Shown in pieces: positions 56,501 to 64,000 of a DNA stretch of 64,000 bases (the stretch's first letter is position 1; each line of letters opens with the position of its first letter). A program made the position numbers and the translations under genes. The DNA comes from Nectonema munidae. Taxonomy: Eukaryota > Nematomorpha > Nectonematoida > Nectonematidae. The notes under the pieces were generated by a model that saw only the letters and a program-made list of their open reading frames with translations, made no database searches and was not told where the DNA came from. The stretch is taken from positions 558,001 through 622,000 of the forward strand of contig JAUIRK010001049.1 in NCBI GenBank assembly GCA_030549495.1. The letters run 5' to 3'.

Positions 56501-57504
56501 TCGTAGTATTTGAAATTGAATAAAAAAGTGACTTCCAACGTAACTACTTTTGGGAGAATGAGCGCGTATGAAGAATGCTAAACTAAAAAAGCTGCTCCAT
56601 TGTCTGGATCTCAACGTTATTCTAAATAATTAAGAAATCCTTTGCTAATTTATGCCCTTTTAAATCTGATTTAATTCAAAGCTAAGTAACAAAGTGCATA
56701 CTTCAAACGTCCGATTCAGTGTTTATTCCTCATCGACTATATCGTTTGTATTTGAAAATAATATTGTCTTTTTTCACAAATTAGATTGGATGAAAAGAAA
56801 AAGATTTTTGAGTTTGAACTTTGAAAGTTGCAACCAATAGAACTTTTATTAAAGCTTTTTCCTTACATATCGTTATAGAAAAAGAAAGGGAACATTAAAA
56901 AAATAAATATACCAGCTATTATGGTCAATTGTATTTTTATTATTGGTATTACTACATCCAAGGGGAAAGTAATCTTTAAGAATAGGAAAGATAAGGATGT
57001 CGGTCTAGGAAAACAAACCAGTACATATGGATCAAACACAACGCTTTTACCAGAAGACCAACTAGAGACGATTACGTAGGATTCTTTAGAATCCAACAAA
57101 AGATTTAGATTACTCACCATTTTTCATGTAATCGCCAAGTCGAGATTGAAATCAAATCAAAATATTAACTATCGTATTTAATCCTAAACAGTAACCGAGA
57201 TTTTACTGCTTTCTTTATGATGCTTTGAGTGATATAGAGCGAAAGGAATTACTGAAATGGGATCTTGAAGAGGTCCTTGGGGTGGTGAAGCAGTTTCTTC
57301 AAGTTTCGGGAGAACACTTGCAGTACTGTCACTCGTTATAGGCGATTGTTTGGAGTTTGGATTTTGAGATGGAGTGAAGCATATTTGGATGTGTTCATGT
57401 TCTGAACTTGGCTCTATTTTGAGTTCTTTGAATTTTTCATCTAATTCTGGTTTCATCAGTAAAAGAGAGGTTGAGTTTTCATTGAGTTTTATCATTTGAA
57501 CAAC
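32268..57504 (-). CDS. NHERF-like PDZ scaffold protein, 3-prime seven exons (gene continues past right edge)
   Basis: Seven exons join in phase to about 574 residues. In order they are the second half of PDZ1 plus a linker, PDZ2 (two exons), linker, PDZ3 (two exons), an acidic/Ser-Thr linker exon and a basic C-terminal exon. NHERF proteins are submembrane adaptors that hold transporters and receptors by their C-termini and tie them to actin through ERM proteins. The PDZ halves align with NHERF PDZ signatures (GYGF loop, L..GD.I.E.N, then VV..I......LLV.D..TDE). The tail SAHEMRKLIAAKKKK...VFQQM resembles the ERM-binding helix. Three PDZ domains plus that tail is unlike the two-PDZ NHERF1/2 and the four-PDZ NHERF3/4. 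The start lies outside the window. Confidence 0.85.
32880..33640 (-). mobile_element. LINE reverse transcriptase fragment 1
   Basis: The minus-strand translation gives VTVEEVTCALDQLE..KSAG, then VLIQNIFNGAPIPESWNKSL followed by SILLYKG, then HDMKIME, then FFDLEK. These are the successive blocks before and within the RT domain of LINEs (V..AL..LK..KSAGPD, W..S....LYKGKGD, HTMKI.ER, A..DLEKAFD). Frames change several times. The order and spacing are right for one decayed copy. Confidence 0.65.
34400..34570 (-). mobile_element. LINE reverse transcriptase fragment 2
   Basis: The minus-strand translation reads ILYFAFLDFEKAFNSVSRIL then IKWPL. This is the RT palm block (..AF.DLEKAFDSV.R..L...L), corresponding to the same part of fragment 1 near 32900, so two copies of one LINE family lie 1.5 kb apart in the same orientation. 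Confidence 0.65.
34600..34930 (+). other. A/C-biased block, open over about 76 codons, unrecognised
   Basis: The plus strand is strikingly poor in G and T. One frame is open from about 34610 to 34838 (for example FTPPKSDIPRSSTTENTCQN) with no ATG start. The bias and lack of splice signals suggest the remains of a retroelement ORF or another inserted piece, not a host exon. Confidence 0.3.
36054..36247 (-). CDS. NHERF-like gene, linker exon
   Basis: The exon enters in phase 1 after acaacgttaag (completing GGC with the G left by the previous exon) and leaves in phase 0 before gtgcgc. The 65 residues are acidic and Ser/Thr/Pro-rich (SAKSNEENAPEEKILFDESG), as NHERF linkers are. The matching phases on both sides are the main support. 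The donor is weak. Confidence 0.65.
37070..37240 (+). repeat. Dispersed repeat, copy upstream of the WRE/LLGSRL element
   Basis: The sequence tctgttcatattttgctaga, gaatttgatatacctcat, gttacaaaagttattacct and tttgcacgattttaaaaat is found again, same orientation, at 39410-39520 and singly at 24300-24470. Confidence 0.65.
37500..39090 (+). pseudogene. WRE/LLGSRL multi-copy transposase-like family, nearly full-length decayed copy
   Basis: Conserved blocks appear in order. They are HRKNCTPFLKKAYELCF, CLACVCSLQGW, GVPTIWRESSNHFTDCYFC, LVRDLALTKGLAELLGSRLK, YCSDIEGLMASLGI, EEWRLFIDSSKTSLKAILLH, NGNEKAYIP, WFICGDLKVVNILMGLQTGY, LGANMSLKLHLLDSHLENLG, SVSDEHGERFLQDISVMESR and MLADYCWTL. I recognise this ordered set from uncharacterised proteins present in many copies in arthropods, hydra and fish. 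A Cys-pair zinc-binding N-terminus followed by a G[DL]LKV...GLQ core fits a DNA-transposon protein, but I cannot assign a superfamily. The copy is intronless and broken, with only its middle (37910-38485) still open. Confidence 0.65.
39410..39520 (+). repeat. Dispersed repeat, copy downstream of the WRE/LLGSRL element
   Basis: The sequence tattttgctagatgtaagat, ttgatatacctcat, gatgttacaaaagttattac and aatttgtacgatattaaata lies in the same orientation as the copy at 37070-37240. Confidence 0.65.
39596..39677. mobile_element. 82-base hairpin, MITE-like
   Basis: TGGCTCCCGTTACTTTTAG and its inverse CTAAAAGTAATGGGAGCCA (one mismatch over 19) enclose about 44 bases. No target duplication was identified. 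Confidence 0.6.
40818..43572 (+). mobile_element. hAT transposon 3 (BED-finger type), both termini present
   Basis: The left end is CAGTGGTTGCCAACTGGGGG. The right end is CCAACC-type, GGTTGGGAACCACTG on the plus strand, whose inverse CAGTGGTTCCCAACC matches the left end at 13 of 15. The length (2.76 kb) equals that of hAT transposon 2. The flanks AACTAAAA and AACTGTAC agree only in the first four bases, so the target duplication has decayed or the copy was rearranged. The insert encodes a relative of transposon 2's transposase in + orientation and is clearly older. Confidence 0.8.
41490..43105 (+). pseudogene. hAT transposase with BED finger remnant (broken)
   Basis: A BED-like block (QCVIYFSVLGNDSLKPSKLQ then HLTRCH) has lost its second Cys. 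The second catalytic region is intact (LVGITTDGAPAMLGSRSRF) and is followed by NAVGVHCFILREAL. Near the C-terminus AKVGF replaces the usual CE.GF, so the catalytic Glu is lost. The tail ALAVTDPRIHELIAQKQQQ is preserved. The frame changes many times. Confidence 0.75.
45008..45194 (-). CDS. NHERF-like gene: second half of PDZ3 plus linker
   Basis: The exon enters phase 0 after ctaaaa/ttttag and encodes VGKFITENSDKVKLLILNHD, aligning with the NHERF PDZ alpha-B/beta-F block (VVSRI......RLLVVD). A linker follows that ends IQ plus G (phase 1, gtaaca donor). The frame is uninterrupted and the phases agree with both neighbours. Confidence 0.85.
45195..48325 (-). other. NHERF-like gene intron inside PDZ3
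   Basis: Very AT-rich. A stretch near 47200-47330 repeats gatctttacgggggtacca-like words and is followed by gctcgagcgaagcgagagac, possibly a worn element end. Nothing else recognised. Confidence 0.6.
48326..48574 (-). CDS. NHERF-like gene: first half of PDZ3
   Basis: The exon starts after ttgcattttag in phase 0 and ends phase 0 at CAA|gtaaac. It encodes LITLYRKMEDSSSGYGFTID, with the carboxylate-binding GYGF loop, then GYLVTCIDKGSTAEKLGIHP and GQLIYEINDKPV. GQLIYEIN replaces the common GD.I.EVN, so the acidic residue is Gln here. The last residue before the intron, Gln, is the position used in the other PDZ domains of the gene. Confidence 0.92.
48720..49720 (-). other. Strand-asymmetric (A/C-rich on minus) block, partly open, unrecognised
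   Basis: Over about 1 kb the minus strand is rich in A and C and the plus strand in T and G. One minus-strand frame is open for about 90 codons (49248-48977, for example LNIEITIPPINEQINIHASN) without an ATG. The bias resembles the block at 34600-34930. A retroelement ORF remnant is plausible, and no family was recognised. Confidence 0.3.
50447..50938. mobile_element. Non-autonomous hAT-type MITE, 492 bases
   Basis: The ends read CAGGGCCGGTGC and, inverted at the right, CAGGGCCGGTTGC. The following GGGGGCCCAA and GGGCCGGGCTC words make GC-rich ends around an AT-rich core. No 8-bp duplication can be read, so the copy is not recent. Confidence 0.65.
51022..51351 (-). CDS. NHERF-like gene: second half of PDZ2 plus long linker
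   Basis: The exon enters phase 0 after tgcatag with IISKIKENESEVILLLMDEK (family VVS.I.....  LLVVD..TDE) and ends phase 0 at AAA|gtattg. The linker of about 85 residues is Ser/Thr/Asp-rich (SSRSDSPKSTFNESAQDCK), with several SP or SxxE sites that could be phosphorylated. Confidence 0.88.
51700..51960 (+). mobile_element. LINE reverse transcriptase fragment 3
   Basis: The plus-strand translation gives GVLKVSILCPLLFTIFINTH (family GVPQGSILGPLLF.IFIND) and, one frame over, LIYADDFTAL (family YADD). Two consecutive RT motifs at the normal spacing make the call firm despite the frame change. Confidence 0.65.
51981..52001. repeat. CTT microsatellite
   Basis: A run of seven uninterrupted ttc/ctt triplets. 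Confidence 0.85.
52286..52495 (-). CDS. NHERF-like gene: first half of PDZ2
   Basis: Seventy codons, phase 0 on both sides (acceptor tttcatttaag, donor AAA|gtacct), encode IKIVKQKDYDGYGFHVSINF, then HIIAKVEDHSPSANAGMRAN and DRIVEINACNVENADYKK. The GYGF loop, the S..A.AG turn and the DRIVEIN strand are canonical NHERF PDZ features. The exon ends at the same alignment column as the PDZ3 first-half exon. Confidence 0.92.
52496..57195 (-). other. NHERF-like gene intron between PDZ1 linker and PDZ2
   Basis: A 4.7 kb intron. Apart from the coding-like piece near 53600-54110 and a GC-richer interval at 54240-54900, I recognise nothing in it. The donor (TCG|gttact) is weak but is the only one in phase that I found. 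Confidence 0.5.
53600..54110 (+). other. Coding-like stretch, unknown family
   Basis: Two consecutive open stretches read like real protein: VEDLEDINITFLQSITTSIT with LMRSHEFKEAKDICKEINKL, then in other frames FDECVVPCTDDKLLSSIATT and IEELSEKFDESDKVNESSEE. No start, splice or family evidence. A decayed element gene in the NHERF-like intron is the simplest reading. Confidence 0.25.
57196..57504 (-). CDS. NHERF-like gene: second half of PDZ1 plus linker
   Basis: The exon begins phase 0 after ctgttttag with VVQMIKLNENSTSLLLMKPE then LDEKFKELKI, a close match to NHERF (VVSRI.....  LLVVDPETDE....LGV). The Pro/Ser-rich linker (FTPSQNPNSKQSPITSDST) ends near TCG|gttact. It shows that a first half of PDZ1 must exist upstream, beyond the searched region. 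Confidence 0.85.
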
Positions 57505-57583
57505 CTAAAACAGAAAATAAATTGAAAAATCAAATATGAGTTTTGTTAGATTTATCCAAAATTGAGTTTACTGGTTTAAACAC

Positions 57584-57660
57584 CAGGGGCGCACGTCCGG
57601 TGGGGCAATGCCGCCCTCCGCCCAATGTGATTTCAAAGGGGGGGGGGGGGGGCAAAAAAG
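57584..57660. mobile_element. hAT-type left terminus, single end
   Basis: CAGGGGCGCACGTCCGGTGG followed by GC-rich sequence and a run of about 16 G resembles the start of a hAT MITE. No inverted partner was found to the right, so it is a lone end or was truncated by the following duplication. Confidence 0.35.
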
Positions 57661-58672
57661 TTTTATTAATTTACATCCCATTGATATATTGATGCAAATT
57701 AGAACTATATTTAATCAGAAGCAGTAATGTAGCTAATAATTTGAACAAGAGCCCGTACATTTTTCAGCGAGGCAGATATTTGATAGCACATAACTAAGTA
57801 TAATAAGGTATTCTCCATAATTCAAAGCTTAAAAGGTTTATCCATATCCATTGCTGTAACTGAAAGATTAGATTGAATACACAAGTTAGAAAAAATGCAC
57901 TTAAAAATAAAATCTCTTTTACGGCGGCTACTTTCCAGGAAGCAAGGGTTAGCCTAGCCGGTGTTGCAACTATGAAAACACATATAAAGAATACCTAATT
58001 TTACATTTCCAAAATTTCCTATTTTGTGAATGCACTTATAATATTTGCTAAATATAATTTAATCAATCAAATCTTTTATTCCAAAAATCAAATATATAGC
58101 ATCTTTATTTAAGTATTTGTTTTATTTAATGTTTTAGTTTTATTTTATTAAGAATTTTATAAGAATTATAATTATTAAATTATAAAATTAAGAAAAAGTT
58201 TTATTAATTTCCATCCCATTGATATATTGATGCAAATTAGAACTATATTTAATCAGAAGCAGTAATGTAGCTAATAATTTGAACAAGAGCCCGTACATTT
58301 TTCAGCGAGGCAGATATTTGATAGCACATAACTAAGTATAATAAGGTATTCTCCATAATTCAAAGCTTAAAGGTTTATGCATATCCATTGCTGTAACTGA
58401 AAGATTAGATTGAATACACAAGTTAGAAAAAATGCACTTAAAAATAAAATCTCTTTTACGGCGGCTACTTTCCAGGAAGCAAGGGTTAGCCTAGCCGGTG
58501 TTGCAACTATGAAAACACATATAAAGAATACCTAATTTTACATTTCCAAAATTTCCTATTTTGTGAATGCACTTATAATATTTGCTAAATATAATTTAAT
58601 CAATCAAATCTTTTATTCCAAAAATCAAATATATAGCATCTTTATTTAAGTATTTGTTTTATTTTATTAAGA
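57661..58672 (+). repeat. Tandem duplication, two copies of a 538-base unit
   Basis: Copy 1 begins at 57661 and copy 2 at 58199. They are nearly identical over about 475 bases with only a few differences (for example ttacatccca against ttccatccca, and ggtttatccat against ggtttatgcat). Both contain ttttcagcgaggcagatatt and acggcggctactttccagga. The high identity implies a recent local duplication or an assembly duplication. Confidence 0.9.
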
Positions 58673-58960
58673 ATGCTTTGAATAGTTTGCAATGTTTTCA
58701 GCATTTCCTTAAAATTTTTGTCAATAAAACTTCGTAAAAATAATTTCATTTTCACGTAATTTTTAGCGTATAAATTAGGGAATGAAATAGCTAATTTATA
58801 TAAATTTAAGATTTGTTTCTTTCAAAAATTCTAAACCTTCAATTCCTATTTAAAAGAGCCTAATTTAAATTTCCAGCTTCACACCTGTCAATTCATAGAC
58901 CCAAGTCCCTAATATATTTTCAAACGCTTCACTTTACTAATTGAATGTGTGTGTAAGTAG
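58673..58960 (+). repeat. Continuation of the 27/29/58 kb dispersed repeat
   Basis: The sequence ttctttcaaaaattctaaac, cacctgtcaattcatagacc and ctaatatattttcaaac matches 27170-27290. Together with the duplicated part it indicates a repeat of more than 700 bases. Confidence 0.6.
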
Positions 58961-59759
58961 AATATGAAGATTTGGCTTCTAAAGCAGTCATATTTATCAA
59001 GGATCATTTATTGTAAAGTAACCAAATTTTTCTTATCATTTTTCTGAAAAAAACTCTACTAAATTCATTTTACTGTTGATTATTTAAATACGTTCATTTA
59101 GGCAAAATCAATGCTTTATTAACTCATGAGATGCTTTTTAGCAGCAGGTGGTCTGAGTCAGTATCTAATTTAAGTTAGGAGTTGGAGTCGAAGCTAGAGT
59201 ATAAATAATATTGTTTACATAACTTACTATTGTAGGTTCAAAAACAAATACAAAAACACAATCGGATAATGAAATTCAAAACACTGTAAGTTGGTAGTGC
59301 TTGACAACCTCGAAAGATATAAAAAAAATAGTCTCTATGATATTTTGATTTAATAGAGAACTTATTGGTGTTCTCCCAATGATCTCCTCTTTAGCTAGTG
59401 TACTTCCTCCATAACGCTCATTTTCATCTATACGCTGAGGTGATCAGAAAGATAACACACGCAATCTTTTTTAGTTAGTTATATTTTATTTTTAATTATT
59501 CATTTCTGTTTTAAATAAAGTCTTCGTTTTTAACCAATAAATAAGTTTTTTGATAAAATTTTTAAAAAGGACTATCTTTTGGTTCTACTCTGAATACAAA
59601 TAATCAAAAAGAAGGTTAACATTTGTAGGCATATGAAGTGGCCCACTCCTTCAGTAGAGCCGGAAATAAGAGCTCTAATATTTTAAATTATTAAGTACCT
59701 GGAATCAAAGACATATTAGATACTCACAGTCCGAGATTTTCTTTCGATTCCGTCCCTGA
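58961..59759. other. AT-rich interval without a recognised gene
   Basis: Nothing recognised. The word ggagttggagtcgaagctag near 59180 is simple-sequence-like. Confidence 0.4.
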
Positions 59760-60600
59760 TTTTGTTGCATGTATTATTGTCGCTATTTCACACCCGAAAG
59801 CTTGAAAATAATTGCAAAAGCTGTAAAAATTAGATATAAATTCTATTTCCTCTCAGATAACACATTGGCCCACCAGAACTGCCTTCTACCAAAAGACCAA
59901 TACCCCATTGACAAGAACTACCGTATTTCCAATCCTCAATCAATTCGCCTCACATTTTGATTTGCCTTATGAAAGATGGAATATTGCACGCTACAAATCC
60001 ATTGCTATTATCTCCGCAATGCATTTCAAAGACTAATTAAAGTGGCAGATAGAGATAGATGACCATCATTTCTAGAAAAGTTTTACCATCTTTGATGCAG
60101 TGAAAAATATCAAAAAAGCGTGTAAAAAGATAAAACAAGATGAGTCTGAAAAAAAATTTGCCCTCACTTTTTAGTGTTTCTGGCAGTTTTGAAGAGCCAG
60201 AAAAAAGTATGCAAATTCAATGTGGAAATATTTTAGCATCGTTAACTAACTGCTATTATTCACTTTGATGACAGCAATGACTTACTTTACGCTGATAAGG
60301 AAGAACTCACAAATGATGAAGAACTGATTCAAACAGGAAAATACGAAAGAAAGCGAAGATAAAGAAATATCTGAAGCTACGACCTCCAATCGTTTCTTGA
60401 GTTTTACAAAGCTTTATCAAGTGTTAACGAAGAATGCGAATGCTATCAAAATATTTGAATCTAAGGAACCAAATTGCAAAAGAAGTTCTAAAGTGCCGAA
60501 AAGTTTATCGTGAAAAGAAAAAGAAGTCTACACAGCAGCTGACTCTTCACAGCTTTATTAAAAAACATTGCTGGCTCCGATTGACTAAACAAAATGTGTG
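59760..60600 (+). pseudogene. Tigger/pogo-type transposase remnant (C-terminal half)
   Basis: Blocks occur in the family order. The second-Asp region FLSDNTLAHQNCLLPKDQYP (family LL.DNAPGHP) comes first. It is followed by YLRNAFQRLIK, SFTIFDAVKNIKKACKKIKQ (family TI.DAI.NI..AW..VK), FDDSNDLLYADKEELTNDEE, FTKLYQVLTKNANAIKIFES, and finally VYREKKKKSTQQLTLHSFIK (family CY..IY.EKKK...Q.TLD.FF). The reading frame changes several times and stops are frequent. The N-terminal DNA-binding part and the element ends were not found. Confidence 0.7.
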
Positions 60601-63600
60601 CTCGTAATGAAAAAATGAAGCTCATTTAAACAGTACGTTGTGTGTCTTAATTAAAGATCACATCTTTGTAGATAAAAAAGTATTTATAAAACCTATCAGC
60701 TCATGGTGAGGTATTGCTATATACAATATTAGGAGCTTGGCAAAGCTCCGGGGCATTAAAATATGCCCAGATTGCTATAAAAACAATACTATGTATTTAA
60801 CTGTAACGTTTTTTATGCGCGAACAATGAACAACTTTCACATAAAATATTGAATTTTGCCGAAATATTAAAAGTAGATTAAGAGTATAAGAAATATATTC
60901 TCTTAAAATTTTATCTGATTTAAAGGAAAAACCAAAAAAAGAATATTACATTAAATTATCTCATGTATTATATAATCAGAGGTTTCATTTATAAAAATAT
61001 TTTCTTACAATTTAAAAACACTTGAAAAATATTCATTATAAGAAACAAAATAGTTATAATTATCCAATGCAAAAACCCTCCTTTAATTTTACATTCAAAA
61101 TAATAAGTAGAAAAACATTAGAAAATCAAATAGTTATTATTAGTATTATCATTATCGAATGCAAAATGCGTCCTTTAATTTTTATATCGTTTCTTCAAAA
61201 TAAGGAGAAGTGAAGCAATTCAAAGATTTATAACTGAAAAAAATTTAAATGCGATAAAGAGAAATGCCTCCTAAATTCTAACCTTGATAAGGTTACGTGT
61301 TAGATGTCGAAAGAAATACGTTGAAAAGTTAAAAAAGTAATATAAAATGCTTTGCATCTAAGCTATCTATACCTTTTTTAAACTACTTAAAACTTAATTC
61401 ACAGCACTAAATCCATTTCACTCATACGACTATTGGAAAGTATAAGAGCATCTTAGCGTGTTCCATGTAGTAGGTAGAGAATACATAAACTACCCATCTA
61501 AACACATGAGGAATGGGACGATGGCATATTTTGAGGCGATTGGGAAACGCGTGTTTAGAGTGGAGTATTACATCGATCATGGAATCGCAACTCTTTTGAA
61601 AATCTGCCATATATACTCCCATCCCATCACTACAATATAAACTTTCAAGAAAAGAAAGCAATCATAAATAAAGTAGGTAGCAGCAAATAAGCAAGAGTGG
61701 GTGTGTATGTATAACAAGGAACACAATGTACATAATGAAAAATAAATGCGGTCTTATGCATTATTCATTGGAATAAAGTGAGTAGAGTGGAAAATCTTAA
61801 ATTAGTCCGAATCGCAAAGATAATAAATATAGGTGAAATTGCACGTAAGTAAATCCTCTTCAAAGACATAAATGAATTGCGCGTCTTGTAACGCACGCAA
61901 TGCAAGAATAATTAAAGTAGCTCATAGAAAACGAAGTGTGAATCTTGTGCTTACAAGAGCAAATGAATGTTTAAATGGAGAAAGTGCAGGGAAGCCTCTA
62001 ACCAAAACAACACACTCGGGTCAGTCCCGCATTTAGATGTGGTTCGCAAGGCCACTCCCATTTTTCTGATCATCAGTGTGGTGCTTTTCAACCGCCGCCT
62101 CAACCTCTTCTTTTGCGCCCGCATAACAAAGTTGCAGAAAAAAGTAGGTTAGCAAAATCAGATGAAAACGGTGAGGATTTCGAAAAATTATTGATCTGCT
62201 AATTGCACTTTGCATAGGTTACATGATCTGAGTTGCCTTCACCCCTTGTGTATATGGCAGTGGCAGAGTGGAGATTTTGAGTATATCAATGCATACCAGT
62301 TTTGTTTTGTTGCGGACTTCTATTGCAATGTCGGTTTTTACGGCCCTTTGTTAAAAAGGGTTAAGAACCAATGATATAGTTCACTCAAATTTAGTTTGGT
62401 TTTATGAAACAAGAGTTCTGATTCAGACCGAGTTGATATTCCTTGTGTAATACGAGCAATACTCTAGAACAGTAAATTTAAAGTTTTTAGTAAATTTTCT
62501 TCTAGATTTGCCCCTACCCAAGACGAAAAAATCACTTTGTACTGAATATAGAGATTATAGTATCATCTGAAACGGGCAAGAATAGAAATCGCGAATATTT
62601 TATGATACTAAGATAGATGTGTTGAAAATATTTCATCGCCGGCCAATAGTGGCAAGACGTAGTTCACTTAGCACAATCTGGCGCTTTGGCATTTTTTTCG
62701 TCTATGAAAAAACTCTTCGCAACAGTATGTGCTTCCAAAAAGGGAAATAATATTTTTCCATGTTTTTTCAAATTTTCATCCTTTTGCAATAACTTTAAGT
62801 TGCCAAATAATTTTTTGGGAGGCCATTTTCAAATTTACATGTCTGAATTATAAACTTGAGGCTGGTTTTTGACTGCTACGAAATTGAAGTCAAGATATCT
62901 TTTGGTGTCAGCTCAGCTGGTATAAAATACATACTTGATTTATTGTCATATAAATTGAGTATGTAGATATCATTAAGAAAAGTGTTGAGAGTGGTAGTGT
63001 TGTTGTCGATATTAACAAAACTTGTGCAAGGAAGAGTTGCAAACAGCAATAATAAACAAAGGTGATTTTTGTAAAAACAAGAGTTAAAAGATGCGTAAAA
63101 AATTCATTTGAATACAGGTAACTGTAATAAAAAATGGTTTTGCTAAAAACTATAAACCGTCAATAATCCCCCATAGATGTGATAAAAATGTCCGAATATT
63201 AAACCCTCTTGTGGTGTAATTGATCCTATGTATAAAACATCTTGTCTGAATTGTAAAATGAGTCATTTGGAGACTAATAGGGCATTTTACAGACGCAAAG
63301 AGCAAGTCAATTGATTTTAATGCATATACAAACTCATATGTATATTTGTATTTTATCCCCTACATAATAATCAATGTTATTGGTAATTATTCTTGCTTTT
63401 ATCAATCTTTTACATGGTGAACATTAATCGTATTATTTTTTTTAATATTAACAAACTATAATTTTTAACTACACTGCCATTTTTTAAGTGAACAATCTCA
63501 TAAAACATAAAAATTTTTAGCTTTTAACAAAAAAATCATCCCCAGGATATTAAACCTAAAACTATACAACTTTAGTTATATTTGATATTATCTTATGAAG

Positions 63601-64000
63601 TATAAAAATTATTATTCAAAAAGTTTATATATATTTTTTATATAAATAAAATATATATTATATATTTTTAATAAATGATCATTATTTGTGATACTACTAG
63701 ACCTACTAATTTACAGGAGTTGTAGTTAGACGTGAGTAAAAATATTGAAATTAGGTTTGACTAAACCTCAATTGTTGGTTGCCAACATCATATTTTGGAT
63801 AGAATCTTGAGACAGGTTCTTGTTTTTATTTTCCTGTAAGTTCAACTAATCCTAGTATACATGATTTTAACTACACAGATGATGGTTAAAAATTCTGAAT
63901 TAAAAAATTATATACTCCTGAAATCGTTAAGCCTGATTTTAAAAATCTTGGTTGGAGGGTGAGTTTAAATGTTTGTATACTTATTGTTATGGATTATAGA
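60601..64000. other. Right end: probable intron or upstream region of the NHERF-like gene, no gene recognised
   Basis: I searched the minus strand for the first half of PDZ1 (a GYGF-type loop) and did not find it. The stretches 61430-61640 and 61960-62160 have more balanced composition and are open on both strands, but have no family resemblance. Confidence 0.35.
62350..62374. mobile_element. Worn lone right end of a hAT transposon 2-like element
   Basis: AAAAAGGGTTAAGAACCAATG is close to the right terminus of the element at 9853-12560 (AAAAAGGTTAAGAACCACTG). No left end was found nearby. Confidence 0.35.

Noticed and set aside
61422-62215. Candidate first exon(s) of the NHERF-like gene on the minus strand
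   Set aside because: No GYGF loop or other PDZ feature in any frame. DGMGVYM is not an acceptable carboxylate loop in context.
1-64000. CRISPR array, operon or prokaryotic gene content
   Set aside because: Split genes with GT..AG introns, SINE/LINE content and no dense ORFs show animal nuclear DNA. The tandem repeats have long, diverged units unlike CRISPR.

Overview
This is an AT-rich (about 70% A+T by eye) window of animal nuclear DNA. It has two split host genes, and most of the rest is decayed or recently moved transposable elements and satellite-like repeats. Introns range from 36, 48 and 55 bases up to about 9.6 kb, all GT..AG. The element mix (several hAT families, a piggyBac-like element, Tigger/pogo, LINEs, a tRNA-derived SINE and multi-copy invertebrate ORF families) and a TATA box plus TCAGTC initiator pair suggest a fast-evolving invertebrate. 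A parasitic copepod or a flatworm would fit; the species cannot be fixed from this window.

Left part (1-8000): a worn hAT transposase copy is split at a TTAA by a 4.3 kb piggyBac-like element without a visible transposase. That element carries satellite arrays, a small hAT-type MITE, and a pair of divergently oriented copies of one core promoter, one of them in front of a 110-codon ORF. Host gene 1 (8005-20144, + strand) is a neuronal-calcium-sensor/KChIP-like EF-hand gene with six coding exons that I joined by splice sites and phase. Its large second coding intron holds a 2.7 kb hAT element with perfect 8-bp target-site duplications, a TTF zinc-finger fragment and a GC-rich LTR-like fossil.

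Middle (20.1-31.9 kb): intergenic repeat territory. It contains two satellite arms in inverted orientation around a SINE, a LINE reverse transcriptase tail, a dispersed repeat also found at 57-59 kb, and fragments of two multi-copy transposase-like families.

Host gene 2 (32268 to 57504 and beyond the right edge, - strand) is a NHERF-like scaffold. Seven exons encode the end of one PDZ domain, two complete PDZ domains, and a basic C-terminal tail resembling the ERM-binding region. The same phase-0 intron splits all three PDZ domains after the alpha-B-leading residue. Its introns hold LINE fragments, a copy of an unassigned transposase-like family flanked by direct repeats, a second BED-finger hAT element, MITEs and A/C-biased blocks.

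The right end (57.5-64 kb) is probably a further intron of gene 2. It holds a 538-bp tandem duplication and a decayed Tigger/pogo transposase. The first half of PDZ1 was not found here and should lie to the right of the window. The two host genes are convergent, with about 12 kb of repeats between them. Nothing suggests that they act in one pathway.
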